Notes: generated from the letters alone by a model not told the origin. A stretch of DNA of 64,000 nt from Stappia albiluteola (GCF_014050225.1 NZ_JACFXV010000038.1:62001-126000); one strand, 5' to 3'. Counted from the first letter of the stretch, positions 26,807-35,344 are shown. Translations and numbers: made by a program.

Positions 26807-26871
26807 TCCGGTCGGGGCAACGGGAATATTGCACATTCAGGGCAGGCAGCCAGTCAGCCGCACGGCATGGT

Positions 26872-26907
26872 CCTCTCTCCCTGAAGGGAGAGGGTCGGGG
26901 TGAGGGT
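26872..26907. repeat. Short dispersed-type hairpin after ackA
   Basis: CTCTCCCT / AGGGAGAG stem with a 2-base loop, followed by GGGTCGGGGTGAGGGT. It resembles a common alphaproteobacterial intergenic repeat. It lies 65 bases after ackA. With no T-run it is a poor classical terminator. Confidence 0.5.
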
Positions 26908-26950
26908 CGAATAAGAGGGGTTGGCGCAGAATGCATGCCCTGACCCGCGC

Positions 26951-28066
26951 TCACTCTTTCGGCGTCGTCACTTCCCTGAGGCGGCCGCTGCCCGTCAGCG
27001 GCGTGGCTGCATTCTCAAGCGGTTCCAGCAGCGGCGCGAAATCCTCTGCCCTGGCCTGCACGAAGCCCGTCTCGACGCCGGTTTCGTCCGCCTGCCGCCA
27101 GGACATCAAAAACTCGGCCAGCCGCTCGCGAACGATCGGCGGCAGGTTCTTGCGTATGGCGTGCGGCGGATTGGGAATGGCCCGCGAAGCCCAGATCACC
27201 TTCAGCGAACGCGGCTCCATGATGCCGCGCGCCACCATGTCCCGCAGCGTGCCGCGGCTGAACCCCGCCGCCTCGTCGCCCTCAAGGCTCGACCAGCCGA
27301 GCGACGCGTCCGCCGCCCCGGTCATCACCAGTTCGGCCGCGCGGATCGGCCCGTCCGCCTGGACAATGGAGGAAAAGAACGTGCCGGGTTCCAGTCCCTC
27401 CCGGCGCATCGCCGCCAACGGCACCCGGTAGCTTGCGACCGAGAACGGCGGCGGCGCGGCAAGTTTCGCGCCCTCGAGATCCGCCAGTTCCCCGAAGTCG
27501 CTTCCCGTCCGCACCAGGATCACCGCGTGATAGGCCGGCGTGCCGTCCACCGCGAGCTGCACGCCGAGCGGTTCGATGCAGCGGCAGCGCTGCCAGGCAT
27601 CGGCGAAGGCGGAGGCCGAAAGCGGCGCATAATGCACCTCGCCGTTGACGATTGCCTGCTGCAGCCGCGCAAGCGAGCCATAAGCGACAAGGTTTGCCGG
27701 AACGCCGAGCGCCTGCTCCAGCCCCGCGCGGAACGCCTCGTAGCGCAGGAAGCCGCGACGGTCGGGATCGTCGACGGCCTTCACCACCACGCCGATGCGA
27801 AGGGTGGGCAGCACCGCATATATTTCCGGGTCGAGCGGCACCGACCACGTCACCGGGCCTTGCGTATCCCATGGCGCGTCGTAATCGTCGGGCAGCGGCT
27901 GGTCGTATTCGTAGACCTCCGGCTCCGCTCCCTCCTCGTCGGCAATGTCCTGCGCCAGGACGGGCAGGGCGAACATGGTCGCGACACCGATCGCACCGCA
28001 AAGCATCGCAAGCGGCCGAAAGCGGCATCCAGGCTTCCCGTTCTGTGCTATTTCCGCCATCGGCAT
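26951..28066 (-). CDS. PhnD/SsuA/transferrin-family periplasmic substrate-binding protein
   Basis: A 371-residue exported protein. The signal sequence is around residues 20-45 (LAMLCGAIGVATMFALPVLAQ), then an acidic linker, then a PhnD-like binding domain. That domain has LRIGVVVKAVDDPDRRGFLRYEAFRAGL, VNGEVHYAPLSASAFADAW, ILVRTGSDFGELADLEGAKL and NPPHAIRKNLPP. No ABC permease or ATPase is adjacent, so it may be a stand-alone binding or sensing protein. The start is uncertain: 28066 or 28060 (ATG), or TTG at 28093. It is divergent from a HAD gene with only 26 bases between starts. Confidence 0.82.
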   Translation of the reverse strand: MPMAEIAQNGKPGCRFRPLAMLCGAIGVATMFALPVLAQDIADEEGAEPEVYEYDQPLPDDYDAPWDTQGPVTWSVPLDPEIYAVLPTLRIGVVVKAVDDPDRRGFLRYEAFRAGLEQALGVPANLVAYGSLARLQQAIVNGEVHYAPLSASAFADAWQRCRCIEPLGVQLAVDGTPAYHAVILVRTGSDFGELADLEGAKLAAPPPFSVASYRVPLAAMRREGLEPGTFFSSIVQADGPIRAAELVMTGAADASLGWSSLEGDEAAGFSRGTLRDMVARGIMEPRSLKVIWASRAIPNPPHAIRKNLPPIVRERLAEFLMSWRQADETGVETGFVQARAEDFAPLLEPLENAATPLTGSGRLREVTTPKE

Positions 28067-28092
28067 CGGTCGAATCGTATCGGAGAGCGACA

Positions 28093-28737
28093 ATGGCAGT
28101 ATCGGACAACGATAACGGCATTTCCATGCCCGACAGTGTCGTCTTCGACATCGGCAACGTCCTGCTCGAATGGGACCGCCGGCTGCTGTACCGCCAGATC
28201 TTCGCCAGCGAGGAAGAGGTGGAGCGCTTCCTGGCCGAGGTCTGCCCGATGGACTGGCACCTGGAATTCGACCGCGGCAGGAGCTTTGCCGACGGCATTG
28301 CCGAGCGCATCGCCCTTTTTCCGCACTACGAGGCCGAGCTTCTCGCCTATGACAGCCGCTGGAACGACACGATCCCGGGCGCCATCGAGGGGACCGTCGC
28401 CATTCTCGGCGAGTTGAAGGCCGCCGGCGTCCCGCTCTATGCGATCACCAACTTCAACCGCGACAAGTTCGATGACGCGATGGAGCGTTTTCCGTTCCTC
28501 GCCACGTCCTTCATCGACACTGTCGTTTCGGGCGACGAGCGGCTGATCAAGCCCGACCCGCGCATCTACCAGATCCTGTTTGCGCGCAACGACCTGCATC
28601 CGGGCCGCACGGTCTTCATCGACGACACGATGAAGAATGTCGAGGCGGCACGCGGCGTCGGCATGCACGCCCTGCATTTCAGCAGCCCGGACAGGCTGCG
28701 GCGCGACCTCGTGGATTTCGGATTTCCGCTGAAGTAG
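28093..28737 (+). CDS. HAD-family phosphatase (YihX-like)
   Basis: A 214-residue haloacid-dehalogenase hydrolase. Motif I is VFDIGNVLLEWD, with the nucleophile Asp followed by Ile-Gly as in YihX-type sugar-phosphate phosphatases. Motif II is AITNFN, motif III has the Lys of DERLIKPDPRIY, and motif IV is FIDDTMKNVEAA. Cap helices lie between I and II. The ATG is preceded by CGGAGAG. Its stop is three bases from the convergent deacetylase stop. The substrate is unknown. Confidence 0.9.
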   Translation: MAVSDNDNGISMPDSVVFDIGNVLLEWDRRLLYRQIFASEEEVERFLAEVCPMDWHLEFDRGRSFADGIAERIALFPHYEAELLAYDSRWNDTIPGAIEGTVAILGELKAAGVPLYAITNFNRDKFDDAMERFPFLATSFIDTVVSGDERLIKPDPRIYQILFARNDLHPGRTVFIDDTMKNVEAARGVGMHALHFSSPDRLRRDLVDFGFPLK

Positions 28738-28740
28738 CGA

Positions 28741-29775
28741 TCAGGCCTTGCCGTCGAAGGCTGAAAGCACGTTGACGCAGTTGACGCCGAGCGCGTCGAC
28801 CGCATAGCCGCCCTCCATCACGAAGACGGTCGGCAGGCCAAAGCCCGCCAGTTCCTCGCCGAGCCGCAGGAAATCCTCGCTCGTCAGGCGGAACTTGGAG
28901 ATCGGGTCGCGCTCGAAGGCGTCCAGCCCCAGCGACACCACCAGCGTGTCGGGCGCGAAGCGCGAAATCCGGTCGGCCGCCGCCTTCAGCGCCGTCGACC
29001 AGCCCGCCCAGTCGGTGCCGAGCGGCAGCGGGAAATTGACGTTGAAGCCTTCGCCCGCCCCTTCGCCGGTCTCGTCGGCATGGCCGAGGAAATAGGGATA
29101 TTCTTCCAGCGGATCGGCATGCAGCGACAGGAAAAGGACGTCGCTGCGGTCGTAGAAGATCGCCTGCGTGCCGTTGCCGTGGTGATAGTCGACATCGAGC
29201 ACGGCCACCTTTTCCGCTCCCGCGTCCCGCAGCCACTGCGCGGCGATCGCCGCGTTGTTGAGGAAGCAGTAGCCGCCGTAGAAGCCGCCATGCGCGTGGT
29301 GGCCCGGCGGGCGGCAGAGCGCGAAGGCCGCCCGCTCGCCGCCGGCGACGAGCTTGGCCGCGGTCAGCGCCGCATCCGCGCTGGCGCGGGCGGCGAACCA
29401 GGTCTCTTCGCCCAGCGGCGTGCCGGCGTCGAAGGAATAGCGGCCGAGCAGGCCGTCGATATGGTCGGGCACCGGGCTGGTGCGCAGTTCCCTGACCGGC
29501 CAGACGAAGGGAAAGGCCTCGCCGCTGCGCCCGGCATTTGTCCAGCGCTCCCAGAAGCTTTCAAGGAAGGTCAGGTAGTCGGCGGCATGCACCCGCGCCA
29601 GCGGATCGAGGCCGAATTCCTCCGGCGGCAGGATCTCGCCGAGCCCGGTTTCCAGAATGCGGCTGCGCACGATTTCCGCGCGCGAGGGAATTTCCACCGC
29701 CGGCTTCAGCATGCCGTCGGAAATCTCGTGTTTGGGATCGTGCGCCAGCTGGACGGGGGAAAAGATCGTCTTCAT
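28741..29775 (-). CDS. Histone-deacetylase-family amidohydrolase (acetylpolyamine amidohydrolase type)
   Basis: A 344-residue zinc amidohydrolase. It has the HDAC motifs CRPPGHHAHGGFYGGYCFLNN (catalytic His-His), VLDVDYHHGNGTQ (zinc Asp/His), SLHADPLEEYPYFLG and SLGLDAFERDP (zinc Asp), ending with FVMEGGYAVDALGVN. The substrate loop around EEYPYFLGHADETGEG is like bacterial acetylpolyamine amidohydrolases, so deacetylation of acetylated polyamines or a similar small amide is likely. It is convergent with the HAD gene. Confidence 0.9.
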   Translation of the reverse strand: MKTIFSPVQLAHDPKHEISDGMLKPAVEIPSRAEIVRSRILETGLGEILPPEEFGLDPLARVHAADYLTFLESFWERWTNAGRSGEAFPFVWPVRELRTSPVPDHIDGLLGRYSFDAGTPLGEETWFAARASADAALTAAKLVAGGERAAFALCRPPGHHAHGGFYGGYCFLNNAAIAAQWLRDAGAEKVAVLDVDYHHGNGTQAIFYDRSDVLFLSLHADPLEEYPYFLGHADETGEGAGEGFNVNFPLPLGTDWAGWSTALKAAADRISRFAPDTLVVSLGLDAFERDPISKFRLTSEDFLRLGEELAGFGLPTVFVMEGGYAVDALGVNCVNVLSAFDGKA

Positions 29776-29891
29776 GGGAGGCCACCGGGGGATTTTCAGG
29801 TCGAAACGCGGGCGAAGCGCCGCTTGACTGCCCCCAGCTTATGACGGTGCCGGCTCCGTTGCACAAGCTTCCCCTGTTGAACGAGCATCCC

Positions 29892-30392
29892 CTATTGCAC
29901 CAGTTTCATGGTGCCGTTGCGGATATCCACCTTGGAAAGCTTCGACAGGGCCGACATGCCGACAAGCGTAATGCCGAGCGCGCCTTCCGGCAACACCAGC
30001 GCCCTGACATTGGTCAGCCGGATCGTCCCGAGCCGGAATTCGCGGAGATCGACGGGCGCCGCTCTGGCCACGCCGTTTGCGGTACGGACGGAGGCGGTGA
30101 ATTCGTCAGCGCGCGGGATCACGCCGGCCGACCGCGCCACGCTCATCGGCAGGGCGATTGTCGAAGCGCCCGTATCGATCAGCGCGTCGATCGCCCGGCC
30201 GTTCACCCAGGCCTTGGTGTAATAGTGCCCGTCGGATTTCGCCTGCAGCACCAGTATGCGCCCGCCGGAGGACGCAGCCGCCTTCGCCTCGACCGCCGCC
30301 GCCTGCTGCTCGGCCTGGAATCGCTCCATGACGTCCGGCACGACCAGTGCCGTCACGATCACCACGCCAAGAAGAGAAAGATACCGAAACAT
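29892..30392 (-). CDS. Retropepsin-like aspartic protease, TIGR02281 type
   Basis: A 166-residue membrane-anchored protein with an N-terminal helix (residues about 4-20). A single-lobed retropepsin domain has the active site ALIDTGASTIALP and the flap and second-half pattern LVGMSALSKL. Such proteins act as dimers, facing the periplasm. It lies downstream of ribokinase on the same strand, but two long palindromes separate them, so independent transcription is likely. Confidence 0.88.
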   Translation of the reverse strand: MFRYLSLLGVVIVTALVVPDVMERFQAEQQAAAVEAKAAASSGGRILVLQAKSDGHYYTKAWVNGRAIDALIDTGASTIALPMSVARSAGVIPRADEFTASVRTANGVARAAPVDLREFRLGTIRLTNVRALVLPEGALGITLVGMSALSKLSKVDIRNGTMKLVQ

Positions 30393-30532
30393 CGCTTTCC
30401 GCCGGCAAGACCTGTCGAGACAACCAAGTCTGCCCGGACAGGCTTACCGTGGCGTGAAACCTCGGCAGAAACAGGCAAAAGGCTTAACGAAACCTTGTCA
30501 AAGCTCCAGCCGTACGGCGTCCAGCCTGTCGG

Positions 30533-30609
30533 CTAGTGGTTCGATTCCGACATTTGCCTCCCTTGGCGGCATTCGCCCAAGCAAATGTCGGAATCAAATG
30601 AACCACTAG
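30533..30609. repeat. CTAG-ended palindromic element, copy 1
   Basis: A 77-base element. The outer arm CTAGTGGTTC pairs with GAACCACTAG, and the inner arm GATTCCGACATTTGC pairs with GCAAATGTCGGAATC. A 4-base AAAT bulge sits on the right side and a loop of about 23 bases in the middle. It is oriented opposite to copy 2, 13 bases away. Confidence 0.85.
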
Positions 30610-30622
30610 TAAATATATGATT

Positions 30623-30701
30623 CTAGTGGAGCTTTTGAATTTGACATTTGAGCGCCAGCCTCGCTGCAACCGGAACCCAAATGTCAAATTCGCTCCACTA
30701 G
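30623..30701. repeat. CTAG-ended palindromic element, copy 2 (inverted)
   Basis: A 79-base element. The outer arm CTAGTGGAGC pairs with GCTCCACTAG, and the inner arm GAATTTGACATTTG pairs with CAAATGTCAAATTC. A 4-base TTTT bulge sits on the left. Architecture equals copy 1 in inverted orientation, with sequence-compensated differences in both arms. The right arm encodes the last six codons and stop of ribokinase. Confidence 0.85.
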
Positions 30702-31589
30702 CGCCGCGATCGCGGCCTTGTCGGGCGAGCTTGTCTGCGCGCCCGTCGCCTGGCAGGCCAGCGCACCCGCCGCCGTCCCTTCCTTCAGGGCACGCTCCGT
30801 ATCCGCGCCGCGGTCGAGCGCCGCCGCCAGCGCGCCGACGAAGGCATCGCCCGCGCCGGTCGTGTCCACTACGTCGATCTTCGGCGCCTTGACGCGCCAC
30901 AGGATGTCGCCCTCGCGCGCCACCAGCCCGTCGCCGCCAAGCGTGATCACCGTCAGCCTGTCGGGGGATGACAGCACGCCCAGCAGGTCTTCCGGTGAGG
31001 CAGATGCGTCCGCCTTGCCCCGCTCGGCGGCAAGTTCCGCCGCCTCCTGCCGGTTGGCGACCAGAATGTCCACGTCGTCGACCAGCCGCGCCAGCCCGCC
31101 GCCAGCCGAAGGCGCCGCGTTCAGCAGCACCCGCGCCCGGTTGCGTCGCGCCATGGCGATGGCCTTCTCGATCGGCTCCAGCGCCAGTTCCCGCTGCAGC
31201 ACGAGCAGATCGTGCTCGCGCACCTCGCCTTGCAGCCAGTCGGCGACCACCCGCGCGTTCACCCCGCTTGCGCACATGATCAGGTTCTCGCCGGCCGCAT
31301 CCACGCCGATCATCGCGATACCCGTGGAGCCCGGCAGGTGCCGCACGTGGGACAGGTCCACCCCCGCCTTCTCCAGGTTCGCCAGCGCCGGCGCCGCATG
31401 GGCGTCATTGCCGACGGCGCCGATCATCCGCACGCGCCCGCCGGCACGCGCTGCGGCCAGCGCCTGGTTCGCGCCCTTACCGCCGGCAAAGGTCTGATGG
31501 TCCGGCCCCACCACCGTCTCGCCCGGTTGCGGCAGGCGCGGCAGAGCGACAACCAGATCGAGGTTGATCGAACCGAAGACGATGATCAC
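30684..31589 (-). CDS. rbsK: Ribokinase
   Basis: ATP-dependent phosphorylation of ribose (or deoxyribose) in the cytosol. The 301-residue PfkB-family protein has FGSINLDLV, the first signature FAGGKGANQALAAARAGG, and NRQEAAELA. The catalytic block DTTGAGDAFVGALAAAL carries the base Asp. The GTG start has GGGGAT upstream. The C-terminus ends inside palindromic element copy 2, so the final residues (LVERI) are repeat-encoded. It closes the nucleoside cluster, 22 bases after the SDR gene. Confidence 0.93.
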   Translation of the reverse strand: MIIVFGSINLDLVVALPRLPQPGETVVGPDHQTFAGGKGANQALAAARAGGRVRMIGAVGNDAHAAPALANLEKAGVDLSHVRHLPGSTGIAMIGVDAAGENLIMCASGVNARVVADWLQGEVREHDLLVLQRELALEPIEKAIAMARRNRARVLLNAAPSAGGGLARLVDDVDILVANRQEAAELAAERGKADASASPEDLLGVLSSPDRLTVITLGGDGLVAREGDILWRVKAPKIDVVDTTGAGDAFVGALAAALDRGADTERALKEGTAAGALACQATGAQTSSPDKAAIAALVERI

Positions 31590-31611
31590 GCCAGATCCCC
31601 TTTTTTGCCTT

Positions 31612-32376
31612 TCAGACCCAGCCGCCGTCCACGATATAGGTCTGGTTGGTGCAGGCCGAGGCCTCGTCGGAGGCGAAGAACACCACCACGCGCGCCACGT
31701 CGTTGGGATAGAGCTTGCGCTTCAGGCACTGGTGCTCGATCAGGTTTTCCTCGCCCTTCTCGTCGAGCCACAGGTCGATCTGGCGGTCGGTCAGGATCCA
31801 GCCCGGCGCAATGCAGTTGACGCGGATATTGTCGGGGCCGAGATCGCGGGCAAGCGAGCGGGTCAGTCCCACGATCGCCGATTTCGAGGCCGTATACGCC
31901 GCCATCCCGCCCTGGCCGATCATCCAGGAGATCGAGCCCATGTTGATGATCGAGCCGTTCTTCGCCGCCTGCATGTCCGGGATCACCGCCTTGGCGACGA
32001 AGAACTGGTGCTTCAGGTTCACCGAGATCCGCTGGTCCCAGTAGTCCGGCGTCATGTCCTGCCACGAGTGGCGCTCGTCATGGGCGGCGTTGTTCACCAG
32101 CACCGTGATCGGGCCGATCCGCCCGCGCAGGCGGGCGATCGCGGCTTCCGTCGCCGCGATATCGGTCAGGTCCGCCCTCTCGAAATGGACCTCGTGCCCG
32201 TTGCCGGCCAGTTCCGCGGCAAGCCTGCGCGACGGCTCCTCGGCGATATCGATGAACCCCACCCGCGCGCCTTGCCCCGCGAAGTGGCGAACGATCGCCT
32301 CGCCGATGCCGCTGCCGCCTCCCGTCACCAGCACCGGCCGGTCCTTCAGGCTTGGATAGCTTGCTCCGTACTGCAT
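31612..32376 (-). CDS. SDR-family sugar dehydrogenase-like oxidoreductase
   Basis: A 254-residue short-chain dehydrogenase with cofactor motif LVTGGGSGIGEAI and NNAAHDERH. The catalytic residues are Ser (NMGSISW) and Tyr-Lys (AAYTASKSA). The overall pattern (YPSLKDRPVLVTGGGSGIG, DERHSWQDMTPDYWDQRISVNLKHQ, NQTYIVDGGWV) recalls Caulobacter D-xylose dehydrogenase. A pentose or sugar substrate is therefore plausible, but not proven. GGGAG precedes the ATG. It lies between upp (67 bases) and ribokinase (22 bases) on the same strand. Confidence 0.88.
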   Translation of the reverse strand: MQYGASYPSLKDRPVLVTGGGSGIGEAIVRHFAGQGARVGFIDIAEEPSRRLAAELAGNGHEVHFERADLTDIAATEAAIARLRGRIGPITVLVNNAAHDERHSWQDMTPDYWDQRISVNLKHQFFVAKAVIPDMQAAKNGSIINMGSISWMIGQGGMAAYTASKSAIVGLTRSLARDLGPDNIRVNCIAPGWILTDRQIDLWLDEKGEENLIEHQCLKRKLYPNDVARVVVFFASDEASACTNQTYIVDGGWV

Positions 32377-32443
32377 GGGCTACTCCCTCGCATGGATTTA
32401 TTTTGCTATCCAAATTATATCGAACGGCGGCGCGCCGCAAAGC

Positions 32444-33073
32444 CTATTTCGTACCGTACATGCGGTCGCCCGCATCTCCCAGTCCCGGCATGATATAGCC
32501 ATGGTCGTTCAGACGCTCGTCGATCGCCGCCGTGAACACCGGCACGTCCGGATGCGCCTTGTTGAACTTCTCGATGCCTTCGGGCGCGGCGAGCAGGCAG
32601 AGGAAGCGGATGTTGGTCGCTCCCCGCTCCTTGATCTTCTGCACGGCGGCAATCGCCGAATTCGCGGTCGCCAGCATCGGATCGACGACGACCACCATGC
32701 GCTCTGCCAGGTCTTCCGGCGCCTTGAAGTAATATTCGACCGGCTGCAGCGTCTCGGGATCGCGGTAAAGGCCGATATGGGCGACGCGGGCCGCCGGAAC
32801 CAGCTCCAGCATGCCCTCCAGCAAACCGTTGCCGGCACGCAGCACCGAGGCGAAGACCAGCTTCTTGCCCTCGATGATCGGCGCATCCATCGGCTGCAGC
32901 GGCGTCTCGATCGGTACGGTGGTGATCGGCAGGTCGCGCGTCACCTCATAGGTCAGAAGTACCGAGATTTCCCGCAACAGCCGGCGAAAGCCCTGCGTGG
33001 AGGTTTCCTTCATGCGCATGTGCGTGAGCTTGTGTTGCACGAGCGGATGGTCGATGACGGTCGCGCCTGCCAT
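32444..33073 (-). CDS. upp: Uracil phosphoribosyltransferase
   Basis: Salvages uracil with PRPP to UMP. The 209-residue protein shows the family start [15 protein letters not shown], the GNGLLEGM loop, the PRPP-binding [17 protein letters not shown] and the uracil-binding [16 protein letters not shown] at the C-terminus. It is in line with the nucleoside catabolism genes, and would reuse uracil released by the pyrimidine phosphorylase. A repeat-containing 329-base gap separates it from add, so it may have its own promoter. Confidence 0.96.
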   Translation of the reverse strand: MAGATVIDHPLVQHKLTHMRMKETSTQGFRRLLREISVLLTYEVTRDLPITTVPIETPLQPMDAPIIEGKKLVFASVLRAGNGLLEGMLELVPAARVAHIGLYRDPETLQPVEYYFKAPEDLAERMVVVVDPMLATANSAIAAVQKIKERGATNIRFLCLLAAPEGIEKFNKAHPDVPVFTAAIDERLNDHGYIMPGLGDAGDRMYGTK

Positions 33074-33402
33074 TGTCTGCCCCTGTTTTCCGTTGTTTCC
33101 CCTTCATGCCGCGATCGGCGGCGAATTGGTAGCCCGTTTCGCCATCTGCCGCGCGCCTTTTCCCGCGCCTTCGCGCGCCACCTGTGCGTAATGGGGATTT
33201 GGCGGAGCATGTTGCCGCAGAAGGCGGTTACGAACGCTCCACACGCTCTTTTGTCATTCCCGCGAAGGCGGGAAGCCAGTAACCACTTGGTTTTATGGCA
33301 AAATCACCGTCGCCAATGCGGACTGGATGCCCGCCTGCGCGGACATGACAGCGTATGCGGCAACTGCTCTCGCCGACACGCCACCCCGGACCATCCACCC
33401 CC
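33074..33402. other. Repeat-containing gap between add and upp
   Basis: A 329-base interval in an otherwise tightly packed cluster. It carries the long inverted repeat at 33253-33349 and no gene I can support. The repeat probably inserted here and may have separated upp from the rest of the operon. Confidence 0.6.
33253..33349. repeat. Dispersed inverted-repeat element (GTCATTCCCGCGAAGGCGGG type)
   Basis: A 97-base element with imperfect terminal inverted repeats. The left end begins GTCATTCCCGCGAAGGCGGG and reads on to CCAG; the right end runs CTGG...CCCGCCTGCGCGG, ending CATGAC. The arms are about 27 bases. The same GTCATTCCCGCG-type ends are common in alphaproteobacterial intergenic repeats (from general knowledge). 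Confidence 0.7.
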
Positions 33403-34404
33403 TCACTCCGGCGGGCGCACCTCGGTCACGGCGAGCTTCTTCAGCAGCCGATCTTTCGTCTGCCTGTCGCAGAAGGCCGCCTCGATCGCCGTGCGGGTGA
33501 TCTGGCGCTGCACTTCGCCGTCCCAGCCGAATGTCGCCGAACAGGAGCGGTATTCGTTGCCGAGCGTGGTGCGGAAGAAGGGCGGATCGTCGGAATTCAG
33601 TGTGATGCGGCAACCGGCGCGCCTCAGCAGGTTGACCGGGTGGAAGCGCAGGTTCGTGTAGAGGCCCAACGCAACGTTGGAACCGGGGCAGACCTCCAGC
33701 ACGATCCCTTCCTTGGCGATCCGCTCAACCAGCCCCTTGTCCTCGATCGCCCGGACCCCGTGCCCGATCCGCCGGACCCGGAGAAAATCGAGCGCGGCGA
33801 CGATGCTCTCCGGTCCGCCGAACTCCCCGGCATGGGCGGTCAGTCCCAGGCCGCCCTCCGCGGCAAGGCGGAAGGCGCGCGCGAAATTCGCCGGATGGCC
33901 GGAACGCTCGTCGCCGGCAAGGCCGAAGCCCGTCACCAGCGGGTGGCCGTGGGAAATCACTTGCTCCGCGACCCGCTCCACCGCGCCCGAGCCGAAATGG
34001 CGCACGCCGATGGCGATCATCCGCCCTTCGATCCCCGTCTGGGTTTTCGCCCGTTCGATCCCCTCGGCAAGGCCCGCGACATAGTCGGCATAGGAGAGAC
34101 CGGCCGCCGCCGCATGATCGGGCGAGATGGTGATCTCCGCATAGATCGCCCCTTCCGCCGCCAGCATGCGAAAATAGGTTTCGCTCAGCGCCATATAGTC
34201 TTCCGGCGTGCGGAACACCTGCGAGGCCCGGTCGTAGCAGGACAGGAACGAGGAGAAATCCGTCCAGGCATAGTGCCCCTTGCTGTCGAAGAGGCCCGCG
34301 CTGTCGATCCCGTATTTCGCCGCAAGCCGCTTCACGAGGTCCGGCATCGCCGCACCTTCGATATGCACATGCAGTTCTGCCTTCGGAATGACGTCGCTCT
34401 TCAT
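33403..34404 (-). CDS. add: Adenosine deaminase family protein
   Basis: A zinc-dependent amidohydrolase, 333 residues. It has metal ligands in AELHVHIEGA, substrate and catalytic motifs LTAHAGEFGGPESI (His/Glu), IGHGVRAIED and LNSDDPPFF (zinc Asp pair). Adenosine and deoxyadenosine are the expected substrates in this operon. The SDDPPFF ending also occurs in related adenine and modified-adenosine deaminases, so exact specificity is open. It starts just after the oxygenase stop; ATG 34404 is preferred, GTG 34413 is possible. Confidence 0.88.
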   Translation of the reverse strand: MKSDVIPKAELHVHIEGAAMPDLVKRLAAKYGIDSAGLFDSKGHYAWTDFSSFLSCYDRASQVFRTPEDYMALSETYFRMLAAEGAIYAEITISPDHAAAAGLSYADYVAGLAEGIERAKTQTGIEGRMIAIGVRHFGSGAVERVAEQVISHGHPLVTGFGLAGDERSGHPANFARAFRLAAEGGLGLTAHAGEFGGPESIVAALDFLRVRRIGHGVRAIEDKGLVERIAKEGIVLEVCPGSNVALGLYTNLRFHPVNLLRRAGCRITLNSDDPPFFRTTLGNEYRSCSATFGWDGEVQRQITRTAIEAAFCDRQTKDRLLKKLAVTEVRPPE

Positions 34405-34417
34405 GCCATCCACGATC

Positions 34418-35320
34418 TCAGAAGCCGCGCATCGGGCTGTTATCCGCCCGCTTCAGCCAGTTGTCCGCCGACCATCGTGCCGCACCATCGACCAGATGGA
34501 GCGCATAGGCGTGGCGGGATTTCGGCGAGCGGTTCGGCGCCGATTTATGCGGCACGAGACCATGCAGGATCACCAGCGTCCCTTGCGGCGCAACAAGCGC
34601 CGCGTCCTCGCCCCCAAAGGGCGTTTCGTCGAGCGTTTCCATCACCAGGGAGCCGTCGCGTTCCCGGAACCGCTGGCGCAGCGGCCCCTTGTGGCCGCCG
34701 GCGATGCCGTAGAGCCCGCCGTTGGTCTCGTCGGCATCCTCCAGCGCGAACCAGAAGCCGGTGCAGGTCAAGGGCGTGGTGTGCAGGAAGGTCGAATCCT
34801 GATGGCTGCCGACCTCCCCGCCGATATGCGGCGGCTTGAAGATATACATCGACTGGGCAAGCAGCGGCTCGGCCAACCCCAGCCCCTCGGCGGTGCGTTT
34901 CAATCTCGGATCGCGGGAAAACGCCTCGAAGACCGGATCGAGATCGTGCAGCGCATGGCCGACCTTGTTCAGCGCTTCCCGCTTCGGCCTGCTCAGCCTC
35001 CCGCTTGCATCGAAGGCTTCCTGTTCGAAGAAGAAGCGGATCTTGTCGCCGCTTTCTCGGAAATAGGCGTCGCGGGCATGCGACTGGCTGCCGGTCTCGA
35101 AGACCGACGCGGTCGTGGCCGGATCGAAGGCGTCGATCAGTTCGCCCATGCGCGCCTTCAACCGCTCGCAATCGGCCGCGCTCTTGTAGCCGCGCAGGAT
35201 GAGAAAGCCATCCTCGGCATAGGCCTCGCGCATGGCCTGCGAGAGCACGCCATCGGAAGGGGCATCAAACCATCTCGCCTGCATGTCTTTTCCCGGCACC
35301 GCGAAACCCGAATCGCCCAT
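34418..35320 (-). CDS. Phytanoyl-CoA dioxygenase-family Fe(II)/2-oxoglutarate oxygenase
   Basis: A 300-residue cupin-fold oxygenase. It shows AYAEDGFLILRGY near the start, the iron ligands His-x-Asp in GSHQDSTFLH, the distal His in HGLVPHKSAPN, and a 2-oxoglutarate-binding Arg in SPKSRHAYALH. It lies between the hydroxyproline dehydratase-like gene (24 bases) and add, tightly packed. The natural substrate is unknown: a proline-type hydroxylation or a nucleoside hydroxylation are both conceivable from context, and neither is shown. Confidence 0.88.
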   Translation of the reverse strand: MGDSGFAVPGKDMQARWFDAPSDGVLSQAMREAYAEDGFLILRGYKSAADCERLKARMGELIDAFDPATTASVFETGSQSHARDAYFRESGDKIRFFFEQEAFDASGRLSRPKREALNKVGHALHDLDPVFEAFSRDPRLKRTAEGLGLAEPLLAQSMYIFKPPHIGGEVGSHQDSTFLHTTPLTCTGFWFALEDADETNGGLYGIAGGHKGPLRQRFRERDGSLVMETLDETPFGGEDAALVAPQGTLVILHGLVPHKSAPNRSPKSRHAYALHLVDGAARWSADNWLKRADNSPMRGF

Positions 35321-35344
35321 CTCTTCGGCATCCAGCCGAAGCGA

